NCBI RefSeq assembly: GCF_030380735.1
Contig: NZ_JAUDRZ010000012.1
Location: forward strand, 1-45,477
Direction: 5' to 3'
Origin: Rhizobium sp. S152
GTDB taxonomy: Bacteria; Pseudomonadota; Alphaproteobacteria; Rhizobiales; Rhizobiaceae
Length of the DNA stretch: 45,477 nucleotides
Both the position numbers and the translations under genes were made by a program. The number at the start of each line of letters is the position of its first letter. Within the stretch, counting starts at the first letter, position 1. Of the stretch, positions 24,667 to 31,982 are shown in pieces. The notes below the pieces were generated by a model that was given only the letters and a program-made list of their open reading frames with translations, did not search any database and was not told the DNA's origin.

Positions 24667-25878
24667 ATGGTTTTCAGCGGCAAACGCATCCTCCTCATCA
24701 TCTCGGGCGGCATCGCGGCCTATAAGAGCCTGGACCTGATCCGGCGACTGCGCGAGCGCGGTGCTTCGGTGCGGCCGGTGATGACGTCGGGTGCGCAGGA
24801 GTTCGTGACGCCACTCGCCGTCGGCGCGCTCTCCGCCGATCACGTCTTCACCGATCTCTTCTCGCGCCAGGACGAGCAGGATGTCGGCCATATCCGCCTG
24901 GCGCGCGACTGTGATCTCGTGCTGGTCGCGCCTGCCACTGCGGACCTGATGGCGAAAATGGCGAACGGGCTTGCCGACGATCTGGCTTCGACGGTGCTGC
25001 TTGCCACCGACAAGCCGGTACTGATCGCGCCCGCCATGAACCCGCATATGTGGAACCACGCGGCCACCAAGAGGAATGTCGCAACGCTTCGAGCCGACGG
25101 CATCCGTTTCGTCGGACCGATGGCGGGCGAAATGGCGGAAAGCCGGGAAGCTGGTGTCGGCCGCATGGCCGAGCCGCTGGAGATCGTGGCGGCCGCGGAA
25201 GTACTCCTCGACACCAGCCCCAAGCCGCTCGCCGGTCGCAAGGCGATCGTGACCTCGGGCCCGACGCATGAGCCGATCGATCCGGTTCGCTATATCGCCA
25301 ACCGCTCCTCCGGCCGGCAGGGGCACGCCATCGCGGCGGCACTGGCAAGGCTCGGCGCCGATGTGACGCTGGTCTCGGGGCCGGTGACGATCGCCGATCC
25401 TACCGGCGTCAGGACCATTCATGTCGAGCGTGCGGAAGAGATGCGCGACGCGGTGCTCACCGCACTTCCCGCCGACATCGCGGTGATGGTCGCGGCCGTC
25501 GCCGACTGGCGCGTCGCCTCGGCCTCCGACCAGAAGATCAAGAAGCATCCGGGAGAGTCCATTCCGACGCTGGCATTGACCGAAAACCCCGACATACTGA
25601 AGACCATCGGTCATCACACGATGCGTCCGAAGCTGGTGATCGGCTTCGCGGCAGAAACCCAGGACGTTGACAGCAACGCCAAGGCAAAATTGGAACGCAA
25701 GGGCGCCGACATGATCGTCGCCAACGACGTCTCGCCTTCGACGGGCATCATGGGCGGTGCACGCAATCGCGTGAAGATCGTCAGCCGTGGCGGGATCGAA
25801 CAGTGGCCCGACATGGCCAAGGACGACGTCGCCGCCAAGCTGGCGGAACTGATCGCCGTACGGCTCAGGCAGGGATAG
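24667..25878 (+). CDS. coaBC: Bifunctional phosphopantothenoylcysteine decarboxylase/phosphopantothenate-cysteine ligase
   Basis: 403 residues; makes 4'-phosphopantetheine in coenzyme A synthesis. The N-terminal flavodoxin-like CoaC domain has GGIAAYKS, active-site His75 (VGHIRLA) and the PxMNxxMW motif as PAMNPHMW around Asn125. The C-terminal CoaB domain starts near 190 with RKAIVTSGPTHEPIDPVR and contains AAVADWR and the FAAETQD segment. The clamp segment reads GEMAESREAGVGRM (154-167); E. coli has the active-site Cys158 in the corresponding place. The stop overlaps the convergent amidotransferase gene by 14 bp. Confidence 0.96.
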   Translation: MVFSGKRILLIISGGIAAYKSLDLIRRLRERGASVRPVMTSGAQEFVTPLAVGALSADHVFTDLFSRQDEQDVGHIRLARDCDLVLVAPATADLMAKMANGLADDLASTVLLATDKPVLIAPAMNPHMWNHAATKRNVATLRADGIRFVGPMAGEMAESREAGVGRMAEPLEIVAAAEVLLDTSPKPLAGRKAIVTSGPTHEPIDPVRYIANRSSGRQGHAIAAALARLGADVTLVSGPVTIADPTGVRTIHVERAEEMRDAVLTALPADIAVMVAAVADWRVASASDQKIKKHPGESIPTLALTENPDILKTIGHHTMRPKLVIGFAAETQDVDSNAKAKLERKGADMIVANDVSPSTGIMGGARNRVKIVSRGGIEQWPDMAKDDVAAKLAELIAVRLRQG

Positions 25879-26674
25879 CGACCGGCTCAACCTTTGCTAC
25901 CGATGCCATTGGCTGGAATGGCATGACCTCAAGGCCGCTGTCGCTCAGCGTGACCGCGCTGCCATCGGGAATCTCCGCCCAGGCATCAACGTCGTCGTTG
26001 AGTGGCTCGGAGACGAGGCAGTGGCCCTTGCCCATCGGCGAGGCGTAAAGCGTCGGCGCCTTGCGATCCGTCGCGTAGCGGATGGCGTAGAGCGACTTGC
26101 CGTCGGAGAAAGCGGCCGTATAGCGCACCAGCGCGGAACCGAGAATGTTCTCCGACAGGCCTTCAACGAAACGGATCATCTCCGCCATGGCCGCGATCGG
26201 GGTCCGGCGCAGGCCGAACTGCAGGGCGAGCAGGAACATGAGTTCGGAATCGGTCGTGCCGCCGCGCGCGTCGAAGAGGTCGTCATCGAGCATCGCCTCC
26301 ATCGGCCGGCGCAAGCGCTCGAAACCTGCGATCTGGCCGTTGTGCATGAACGACCAGTTGGCGAAAACGAAGGGATGACAATTGTCACGCCGCGTGCCTC
26401 CGCCGGTGGCCGCGCGGACATGGGCGAGAAACAGTGGCGAGCTGATCTGTCGCGCGATGCTTTTCAGATTGCAATCCGACCAGGCGGGGAGCGTATCGCG
26501 ATAACGGCCGGGCTCGGGGTGATCGCCATACCAGGCGACGCCGAAACCATCGCCATTGGTGGCAGTCTTGGCGCGGGTGGCGCAGTGGGATTGTTCGATC
26601 AGGGAGTGCGCGGGCGAGGATACCAGCTCCTCAAGGTAGAGGGGTTTTCCGCGATAGGCTGCCCAGCGACACAT
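25865..26674 (-). CDS. Class II glutamine amidotransferase (YafJ/EgtC-like)
   Basis: 269 residues. It begins MCRWAAYRG: after Met removal Cys2 is the N-terminal nucleophile of the Ntn-hydrolase fold. FLAHVRAATGG near residue 85 and WSFMHNGQI near 110 are further signature segments of this family. The longer frame to 26692 would bury Cys2 and is rejected. Members include YafJ (unknown substrate) and EgtC (gamma-glutamyl removal in ergothioneine synthesis); no egtB or egtD is in the window, so the EgtC reaction is not claimed. Convergent with coaBC, with a 14-bp overlap of the coding 3' ends. Confidence 0.85.
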   Translation of the reverse strand: MCRWAAYRGKPLYLEELVSSPAHSLIEQSHCATRAKTATNGDGFGVAWYGDHPEPGRYRDTLPAWSDCNLKSIARQISSPLFLAHVRAATGGGTRRDNCHPFVFANWSFMHNGQIAGFERLRRPMEAMLDDDLFDARGGTTDSELMFLLALQFGLRRTPIAAMAEMIRFVEGLSENILGSALVRYTAAFSDGKSLYAIRYATDRKAPTLYASPMGKGHCLVSEPLNDDVDAWAEIPDGSAVTLSDSGLEVMPFQPMASVAKVEPVAIPA

Positions 26675-26885
26675 GCTCTCTTCACTCCGCACCCGCGATC
26701 GGAAGCGGGATAATGCTTTGAACGCACCGACGATTGTCGAATCGGATGGTTAACAAAAACGAAACAGCATTAGCGCTTGCAAGCGGAAGATGACCTTTTT
26801 CCGGTGTTGCGCCGATCAACTTGCGTGAACGGGACGAGTTGTTCCGAGACGATAGCGTCGCAAAAATGCCTGCCGGACGACCGTC

Positions 26886-26914
26886 TTGATGGAAATGCGG
26901 GAATGGCTTATATT
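26886..26914 (+). promoter_or_regulatory. Sigma-70-type promoter of the candidate small RNA
   Basis: TTGATG (26886-26891), a spacer of exactly 17 bp, then TATATT (26909-26914). The predicted transcription start is near 26921, just before the first hairpin of the proposed RNA. Confidence 0.65.
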
Positions 26915-26920
26915 TCAGGA

Positions 26921-27008
26921 GTAGGAGGCAGGTTGATGCCTGCCTCCCATTTGCTTAGGTAAAGAAGTTAACCCGGACCTCTAGCGTCCAGCTGGTCCGG
27001 GTTTTTCT
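26921..27008 (+). ncRNA. Candidate small RNA with two hairpins and intrinsic terminator
   Basis: From the predicted start near 26921 the RNA would be about 86-88 nt. Hairpin 1: GGAGGCAGG-TTGATG-CCTGCCTCC (26924-26947), a perfect 9-bp stem. A single-stranded stretch of ~21 nt follows, then hairpin 2: AACCCGGACC and GGTCCGGGTT (10-bp stem, about 26969-27002), closing with TTTTTCTT. Promoter, length, hairpins and U-tail match a trans-acting bacterial small RNA. I do not recognise the family. The 3' half is antisense to a 28-codon ORF on the other strand. Confidence 0.65.
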
Positions 27009-27041
27009 TACTCTAAGCGTGATGCCAAGTGGAAACCACAT
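26955..27041 (-). CDS. Candidate 28-residue peptide, antisense to the small RNA
   Basis: ATG at 27041 with a strong ribosome site GGGAGGTGAG five bases upstream, ending TAA at 26955. The peptide starts MWFPLGITLRVRKTRTSW and ends with an alternating polar/non-polar segment ending VNFFT; it has no clear membrane helix. Most of the ORF lies opposite the 3' half of the candidate small RNA (26921-27008), so the two transcripts would be complementary over about 50 nt. Not recognised; it could be a regulated micro-protein, one partner of an antisense-RNA pair, or a chance ORF. Confidence 0.4.
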   Translation of the reverse strand: MWFPLGITLRVRKTRTSWTLEVRVNFFT

Positions 27042-27264
27042 AGCTCACCTCCCTGTGGGACGGCGAGGCCGATCGCCGCGGTCGGGGTTGCCCATCTTCC
27101 CCGATCCCGCCGGCTGGCGCGGCGGACGTTGCTTTCCCTTCCCACGGCCTCACCGATATCACGCGAGAGTTGTAAATTCCACAGATGCCGAATTAGGCCT
27201 TGCATCCGGCGGAAATCATCTTACCTTTTCTTTATCGACAACAGAACGAAAGGAAGGTGATCCA

Positions 27265-27336
27265 ATGTCTAATGAGATTTCGGACCTCGTAACGGGCTTG
27301 GAAGTGGTGATGAAGGCGAGGCAGCCCTCGCTCTAA
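27265..27336 (+). CDS. Candidate 23-residue small ORF
   Basis: ATG at 27265 preceded by AAGGAAGGTGATCC, a strong ribosome site; the peptide begins MSNEISDLVTGLEVVMKARQ and stops at TAA 27334-27336. An intrinsic terminator follows after about 60 bp, so this looks like a self-contained short transcript. There is no run of one amino acid that would mark it as a classical attenuation leader, and no long gene directly downstream before the terminator. Not recognised. Confidence 0.45.
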   Translation: MSNEISDLVTGLEVVMKARQPSL

Positions 27337-27396
27337 AACCCGCCTTCCTGGGATCGCCTTGAAGCGGTCCGGCCGGTTACTGGCCAAAACTCAGTT

Positions 27397-27425
27397 AAGG
27401 GTCGCCTCGGGCGGCCCTTTTCATT
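27397..27425 (+). terminator. Rho-independent terminator after the 23-residue ORF
   Basis: AAGGGTCGCC / GGGCGGCCCTT region folds as a 10-bp stem (27397-27419, one G-T pair) with a three-base TCG loop, followed by TTTTCATTTT. It would end transcription before the GntR operator. Confidence 0.75.
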
Positions 27426-27457
27426 TTCGTACTTCAAGATTGACGCAGATGCGCATT

Positions 27458-27500
27458 CGGCATATTCACCAAGTCATCAGATGACTTGGTGAATATGCCG
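27458..27500. promoter_or_regulatory. 43-bp perfect palindrome over the GntR gene start (candidate operator)
   Basis: Two 21-bp arms, CGGCATATTCACCAAGTCATC at 27458-27478 in its first 20 bases and its exact reverse complement at 27480-27500, separated by a single A. The core AAGTCATC-A-GATGACTT has the look of a FadR-type GntR operator. The right arm contains the candidate start codons of the GntR gene (GTG 27489, ATG 27495), so binding would block its own transcription start or initiation. An RNA copy would also form a very stable hairpin. Confidence 0.7.
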
Positions 27501-28178
27501 GTGAAACCGATCAGTCGAACAAACCTCGCCGATACCGCGATCGAAGCCATCCGCGGCGAAATCCTCGGCAAGCGCTGGGCCGTTGGCGAGAAGCTGCCGA
27601 ACGAGGCGGAGCTGTCATCGATGCTCTCCGTCAGCCGCGGCACCATTCGCGAAGCCGTGCGCGCGCTGGTTTCGCAGGGACTGCTGGAGACCCGCCAAGG
27701 CTCAGGCACCTATGTGCTTTCCACGACCGACGCCTCCACGCCGCTAACCATGGCGCGGCGCGCCAGCCTGCGCGACCAGTTTCAGGCGCGCTGTGCGCTC
27801 GATGTCGAAGCGGCGCGACTTGCCGCTACACGGCAGACGCCGGAGATCATCGCCGGGCTGCGAGAGCTGCTCGCGGCGCGAGGCAACTATGCCGGCGGCG
27901 ACAAGTCGGGCTTCATTGCCCGCGACCTTGCCTTTCACAAGGCGGTCATTGCCGCGTCCGCCAACCGCGCGATGATCGAGATATACGATTTCTTTTCCTC
28001 CACGATCGCCGAGACGATCGAGGCGACGCTCGGCGAGGAAGTGCCCGAACCCGACATGCAGGCGCATGCCGCCATCATCGATGCCATCGCAAGCGGCGAC
28101 CCCCAGCAGGCCGACGCGGCCGTTCGCCGTTTCATGGCTCCCGTTATCAGTGCCCTCGATAGAATGATCCTTTCATGA
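27495..28178 (+). CDS. GntR-family regulator, FadR/FCD subfamily
   Basis: 227 residues from ATG 27495; in-frame GTG 27489 and TTG 27486 are alternatives, and none has a good ribosome site because the start lies inside a perfect palindrome. The N-terminal winged helix contains LPNEAELSSMLSVSRGTIRE followed by ALVSQGLLETRQGSGTYV, typical of GntR. The C-terminal all-helical FCD domain shows ARDLAFHKAVI and MQAHAAIIDAI, with the His residues that bind metal in this subfamily. The gene overlaps the MFS start by 4 bp (ATGA), so the two are one operon, and the regulator probably responds to the MFS substrate. Confidence 0.88.
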   Translation: MPVKPISRTNLADTAIEAIRGEILGKRWAVGEKLPNEAELSSMLSVSRGTIREAVRALVSQGLLETRQGSGTYVLSTTDASTPLTMARRASLRDQFQARCALDVEAARLAATRQTPEIIAGLRELLAARGNYAGGDKSGFIARDLAFHKAVIAASANRAMIEIYDFFSSTIAETIEATLGEEVPEPDMQAHAAIIDAIASGDPQQADAAVRRFMAPVISALDRMILS

Positions 28179-29467
28179 CCGCTTCCCTAAACACATCCGC
28201 GTCTGCCTATACGCTGGCCGACGAGCAGTTGATCGATGCCGAGGCCGACAGCCTGCCGGCGCCGCAGCCAAGCCCCGGCGGCAGTACCGCCGCGCGCATC
28301 CTGCTTGGCGCCAGCCTGGTGCTGATTGCCTTCAACCTCCGCCCCGTCTTTTCCAGCGCCTCGACGCTCCTGCCGGAAATCCGCAGCGAGCTTGGCCTTT
28401 CCGCTTTCGGCGCCAGCCTGCTGACGACATTGCCGGTCGTCTGCCTGGGCGCATTCTCGCCGCTTGCGCCACGGCTGGCGCAGCGCATCGGGGCGGAGCA
28501 TACGCTTCTCGGCGTGCTGTTCCTGCTCGCGCTCGGTACCGCCCTGCGTGGGCTGTCCTCGCTGCCGCTGCTGTTTCTCGGTACCGCCCTCGCCGGCGCC
28601 TGCATCGCGGTCGGAAACGTTCTGCTCCCGGGTCTGGTCAAGCGCGACTTCGCCGATCGCGCCGCGCTGATGACCGGCTTCTACACCATGGCGCTCTGCG
28701 CGGGTGCCGCGAGTGCGGCCGGCTTCACGCTGCCGATCGAACGCGCGCTTGGCGGCTCGATGCCGGGGGCGCTGGCGATCTGGGCGTTGCCGGCGCTGAT
28801 CGTCGGGCTGATATGGCTGCCGCAGGTCCTGGCAACCAAGACGCAGGTCAAGCGCAGCGGCTTTTCCGTCGAGGGTCTCTGGCGCGATCGGCTTGCCTGG
28901 CAGGTGACGCTGTTCATGGGGCTGCAGTCGGCGCTTGCCTATTGCGTCTTCGGGTGGCTGGTGCCGATCCTGCGTGAACGCGGGATGGATGGCGTCACGG
29001 CGGGCGCGATCGTCTCGGTATCGGTCATGGTGCAGGCCGCCGCCTGCCTGGTGGCGCCGCAGATCGCGGTCAGGGGCAAGGACCAGCGGCTGATCAATTC
29101 CTCGCTCTGCGGCCTCGCCGTCATTGCCCTGCTCGGGCTGCTCTTCGCGCCGCTCTCGACCGTCTGGATCTGGGCGGTGCTGCAAGGGATCGGCCAGGGA
29201 GGGCTGATTGCGGTTGCAATGACGACGATCGTGCTCCGGTCACGCGACCCGCATGTCGCGGCACATCTTTCGGGAATGGCGCAATGCGTGGGCTACCTTC
29301 TGGCCGCAATCGGCCCGCTGGTTGTGGGGCTGATCCGCAGCTGGACGGGAAACTTTGCCTGGTGTGCCGTGCTCTTCGTGGCACTCGGCCTCGGTGCTGC
29401 GATCAACGGCTGGAGCGCCGGCCGGGCGCTGCATGTCAATGCGCGCACGATCGAGAAGAAGGGCTGA
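28175..29467 (+). CDS. MFS transporter, CynX/NimT-like
   Basis: 430 residues with 12 hydrophobic segments after a ~45-residue polar N-terminus. The segment ASLVLIAFNLRPVFSSASTL followed by LPEIRSELGLS is characteristic of the CynX/NimT (cyanate/2-nitroimidazole transporter) branch. Translation is coupled to the GntR gene by a 4-bp overlap. The solute is not known; members export or import small anions and drugs. Confidence 0.85.
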   Translation: MTASLNTSASAYTLADEQLIDAEADSLPAPQPSPGGSTAARILLGASLVLIAFNLRPVFSSASTLLPEIRSELGLSAFGASLLTTLPVVCLGAFSPLAPRLAQRIGAEHTLLGVLFLLALGTALRGLSSLPLLFLGTALAGACIAVGNVLLPGLVKRDFADRAALMTGFYTMALCAGAASAAGFTLPIERALGGSMPGALAIWALPALIVGLIWLPQVLATKTQVKRSGFSVEGLWRDRLAWQVTLFMGLQSALAYCVFGWLVPILRERGMDGVTAGAIVSVSVMVQAAACLVAPQIAVRGKDQRLINSSLCGLAVIALLGLLFAPLSTVWIWAVLQGIGQGGLIAVAMTTIVLRSRDPHVAAHLSGMAQCVGYLLAAIGPLVVGLIRSWTGNFAWCAVLFVALGLGAAINGWSAGRALHVNARTIEKKG

Positions 29468-29546
29468 GCCTCACCATCTCTTGATCGCTCCTCTTGCGGT
29501 TCCGATGCTAGGCTCGCGCAACGAATGCACAGCCGGAGGAAAAGCA

Positions 29547-31043
29547 TTGCGGTTACGATCCCTCGCTCTGTTGATGGCGCTTGCGCTCGTCGCGCCGAAT
29601 GTTTCTCAGGCGCAAGACAGTGCTCCTCCGGTCCGAGAAGGCGTGCTGAAGCTGCTGCCTGGCGATTCCGTCACCGACCACGAAATGACATTAGGCGGCA
29701 AGAAGATCGGTTTCACTGCCACCGCCGGCACGCTCGATCTCTTCGGGCCGGACGGGGCGCAGACCGGCGCGATGTTCTACACCGCCTATGTGAAGAAGGA
29801 CGGCGGGCCGGATCGGCCGCTGACCTTTGCCTTCAACGGCGGCCCGGGTGCCGCCTCTGCCTTTCTGCATCTCGGCCTCGTCGGCCCACGCATCCTCGAT
29901 TTCGGCCCCAAGGGCGATGACGGCGCGGACGCGAAGCTCGTCGATAACGAGCAGAGCTGGCTCGACTTTACCGATCTCGTTCTCATCGACCCGATCGGCA
30001 CCGGCTGGAGCCGCACCGCGAAGCCCGACGACGCCGGCAAATATTACAGCGTCGGCGCCGATGCGGAGAGCATCGCCAAGGCAATCGCGCTCTATGTCGC
30101 CCACAACGACCGTGCCGGCGCGCCGAAATACCTGCTCGGCGAAAGCTATGGCGGGTTCCGCGCCGCAAAGGTCGCCGGCGCGCTGAAGGACAGCCAGGGG
30201 ATCATCATATCAGGCGCGATCATGCTATCGCCGCTGCTGGAGGGGCAGCTGATGTTCAATGCCGACCAGTTCGCGCTGGGCGCCGCACTGGAACTCCCCT
30301 CGCTTGCCGCCGCCGAAATGGACCGGCACAACGCCTTCGACGAGGGCAAGCAGCGGGATGCGGAAAGGTTCGCGCTCGGCGATTACCTGACGACGCTTGC
30401 CGGGCCGGCACCGACAGGGGATACGGCGAAAGCTTTCTATGGCAAGCTCGCCACGATGACGGGCATCTCGATCGACCTCGTCGAGAGAAATCGCGGTTTC
30501 CTCGGCGGCGCCTTCTCCAAACAGGCCGGAGGACAGGTGATGAGCCCCTATGACGCCGCCTTCGCGACGCCAGACCCCTATCCCGAGGCGGCCTACGACC
30601 GCAGCGATGACGCCATCCTCGACGGCTTCACGCGAGCCTATGGCGGCGCCTTCGCCAGCTACGCGCGCAACGAACTCGGTTTCAAGACGGATATGACCTA
30701 TTCGCTGCTCGACAGCGACATCAACCGGAAATGGGAGTGGGGCGGCCGGAGCGGCGGCGGGCGCCTGCAGGCGAGCGTGACCGACGATATCAGGCAGCTG
30801 CTGGCGTCCAATCCGAAGTTCCACCTGCTGATCGCCCATGGCTATAGCGACATGGTCACGCCCTATGGCGTCAGCCGCTACGTGGTCGATCACCTGCCGG
30901 CTTCGCTTGCTGGTGATCGCGTGGCACTCAACGTCTACCGCGGCGGCCACATGTTCTACACGCGGGCGGACCAGCGCGCCGCCTTTACGGCCGACGTCAA
31001 GACATTCTACGCCGCGCGGCCGGGCGCATCGCCCGCCGATTGA
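29547..31043 (+). CDS. Secreted S10-family serine carboxypeptidase-like protein
   Basis: 498 residues from TTG 29547, chosen because GGAGGA lies 7 bases upstream and a signal peptide follows at once (RSLALLMALALVAPNVSQAQ, cleavage after about residue 21-23). Peptidase S10 marks: oxyanion region FAFNGGPGAAS (95-104), nucleophile Ser200 in GESYGG, and the C-terminal catalytic His in GGHMFYTR; the Asp is probably in the HGYSDMVTPY segment. The family cleaves C-terminal residues of peptides; the periplasm is the likely site. Follows the MFS gene in the same direction after 79 bp. Confidence 0.85.
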   Translation: MRLRSLALLMALALVAPNVSQAQDSAPPVREGVLKLLPGDSVTDHEMTLGGKKIGFTATAGTLDLFGPDGAQTGAMFYTAYVKKDGGPDRPLTFAFNGGPGAASAFLHLGLVGPRILDFGPKGDDGADAKLVDNEQSWLDFTDLVLIDPIGTGWSRTAKPDDAGKYYSVGADAESIAKAIALYVAHNDRAGAPKYLLGESYGGFRAAKVAGALKDSQGIIISGAIMLSPLLEGQLMFNADQFALGAALELPSLAAAEMDRHNAFDEGKQRDAERFALGDYLTTLAGPAPTGDTAKAFYGKLATMTGISIDLVERNRGFLGGAFSKQAGGQVMSPYDAAFATPDPYPEAAYDRSDDAILDGFTRAYGGAFASYARNELGFKTDMTYSLLDSDINRKWEWGGRSGGGRLQASVTDDIRQLLASNPKFHLLIAHGYSDMVTPYGVSRYVVDHLPASLAGDRVALNVYRGGHMFYTRADQRAAFTADVKTFYAARPGASPAD

Positions 31044-31145
31044 AGGCGTTATGCGGGCACGCGGCGGTTGCCTTGATCTTGCGCTGCACCATTTAGAGCG
31101 GCAATTGGGGTTGCCGCCGGCTGGCCGCGCCATAGTTATAGCGAC

Positions 31146-31943
31146 ATGTCATACACAGATCAGCCAGTACCCACCCCGAAACCGCTGCCGGTTCCGGGGG
31201 AATCGCAGTTGCTTTCAGCCCTCCGCGACCATCCCGATGACTACGCGCTCTTTCTAGACATCGATGGAACCCTGCTCGATCTCGCCGAGGTGCCCGACGC
31301 GATCGTCGTGCCGCCTTCGCTGCCCGCGGAACTCGATGCGCTGTCGCAAAAGCTCGGCGGCGCGCTGGCGTTGGTGACGGGACGCGGGCTCGAATACGCC
31401 AGCGCGCTTTTCGCGCCCTTCCCCTTTCCCATTGCCGGGCTGCATGGCGCGGAGCTGCGTTGGCCCGGCGGCGACATCACCCGGGCCGAGGCGACGCCGG
31501 CTTTCGAGCAACTGAAGCGCGACCTGCGCGATGCGACGAAGGATCTTGTGGGCGTCCTGATCGAGGACAAGGGCGCGGCGGTTGCCGCGCATTATCGCCT
31601 TGCACCAGAGAAGCAGACGGAACTCGAGCCGGTGATGCAGGCGTTTCTCGCGGCCGCCGGGCCGAACTGGACCCTGCAGCGCGGCAAGATGGTGCTCGAA
31701 ATCCGCCCGGCCAGCGCCGACAAGGGCCGAGCTGTCGAAGCCTTTCTTGCAAGGCCCCCCTTTTCCGGCCGGCGCCCGATCACCATCGGCGACGACGTGA
31801 CCGACGAGGCGATGTTTCGCGTCGCCAACCAACGCGGAGGCCATTCGATCCGGGTCGGCCAGCCGCATCAGGAAACTGAAGCCTCGATGATTTTACCGGC
31901 CGCTTCGGCCCTGCGGGAACTGATCGCGCGGCTCGCCGTTTGA
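31146..31943 (+). CDS. otsB: Trehalose-6-phosphate phosphatase
   Basis: 265 residues, HAD superfamily. The first catalytic motif is LFLDIDGTLLDLAE with nucleophile Asp38 and Asp40; ALVTGRGLEY holds motif II and GDDVTDEAMF near residue 217 holds the acidic motif that binds Mg. It removes phosphate from trehalose-6-phosphate. The otsA gene follows 39 bp after its stop, so the two make an osmoprotectant operon. Confidence 0.95.
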   Translation: MSYTDQPVPTPKPLPVPGESQLLSALRDHPDDYALFLDIDGTLLDLAEVPDAIVVPPSLPAELDALSQKLGGALALVTGRGLEYASALFAPFPFPIAGLHGAELRWPGGDITRAEATPAFEQLKRDLRDATKDLVGVLIEDKGAAVAAHYRLAPEKQTELEPVMQAFLAAAGPNWTLQRGKMVLEIRPASADKGRAVEAFLARPPFSGRRPITIGDDVTDEAMFRVANQRGGHSIRVGQPHQETEASMILPAASALRELIARLAV

Positions 31944-31982
31944 TCCACGCATTACGTGCCCGCCATAATGAAAGGAATTTCC

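Larger units (their letters stand above)
26675..27485. other. Intergenic region with small RNA, tiny ORFs and regulatory DNA
   Basis: About 810 bp between the amidotransferase and the GntR regulator, with no full-size gene. It holds a candidate small RNA with promoter and terminator (26886-27008), a 28-codon minus-strand ORF overlapping it, a 23-codon plus-strand ORF with a following terminator (27265-27425), and the palindrome over the GntR start. In 26700-26880 I see only a short palindrome (GCTTGCAAGC, near 26775). Confidence 0.6.

Noticed and set aside
25865..26674. EgtC and hence ergothioneine synthesis beside its catabolism
   Set aside because: The protein is only EgtC/YafJ-like in fold; egtB and egtD are absent, and YafJ-type proteins are common near unrelated genes. 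No functional link to the catabolic operon is supported.
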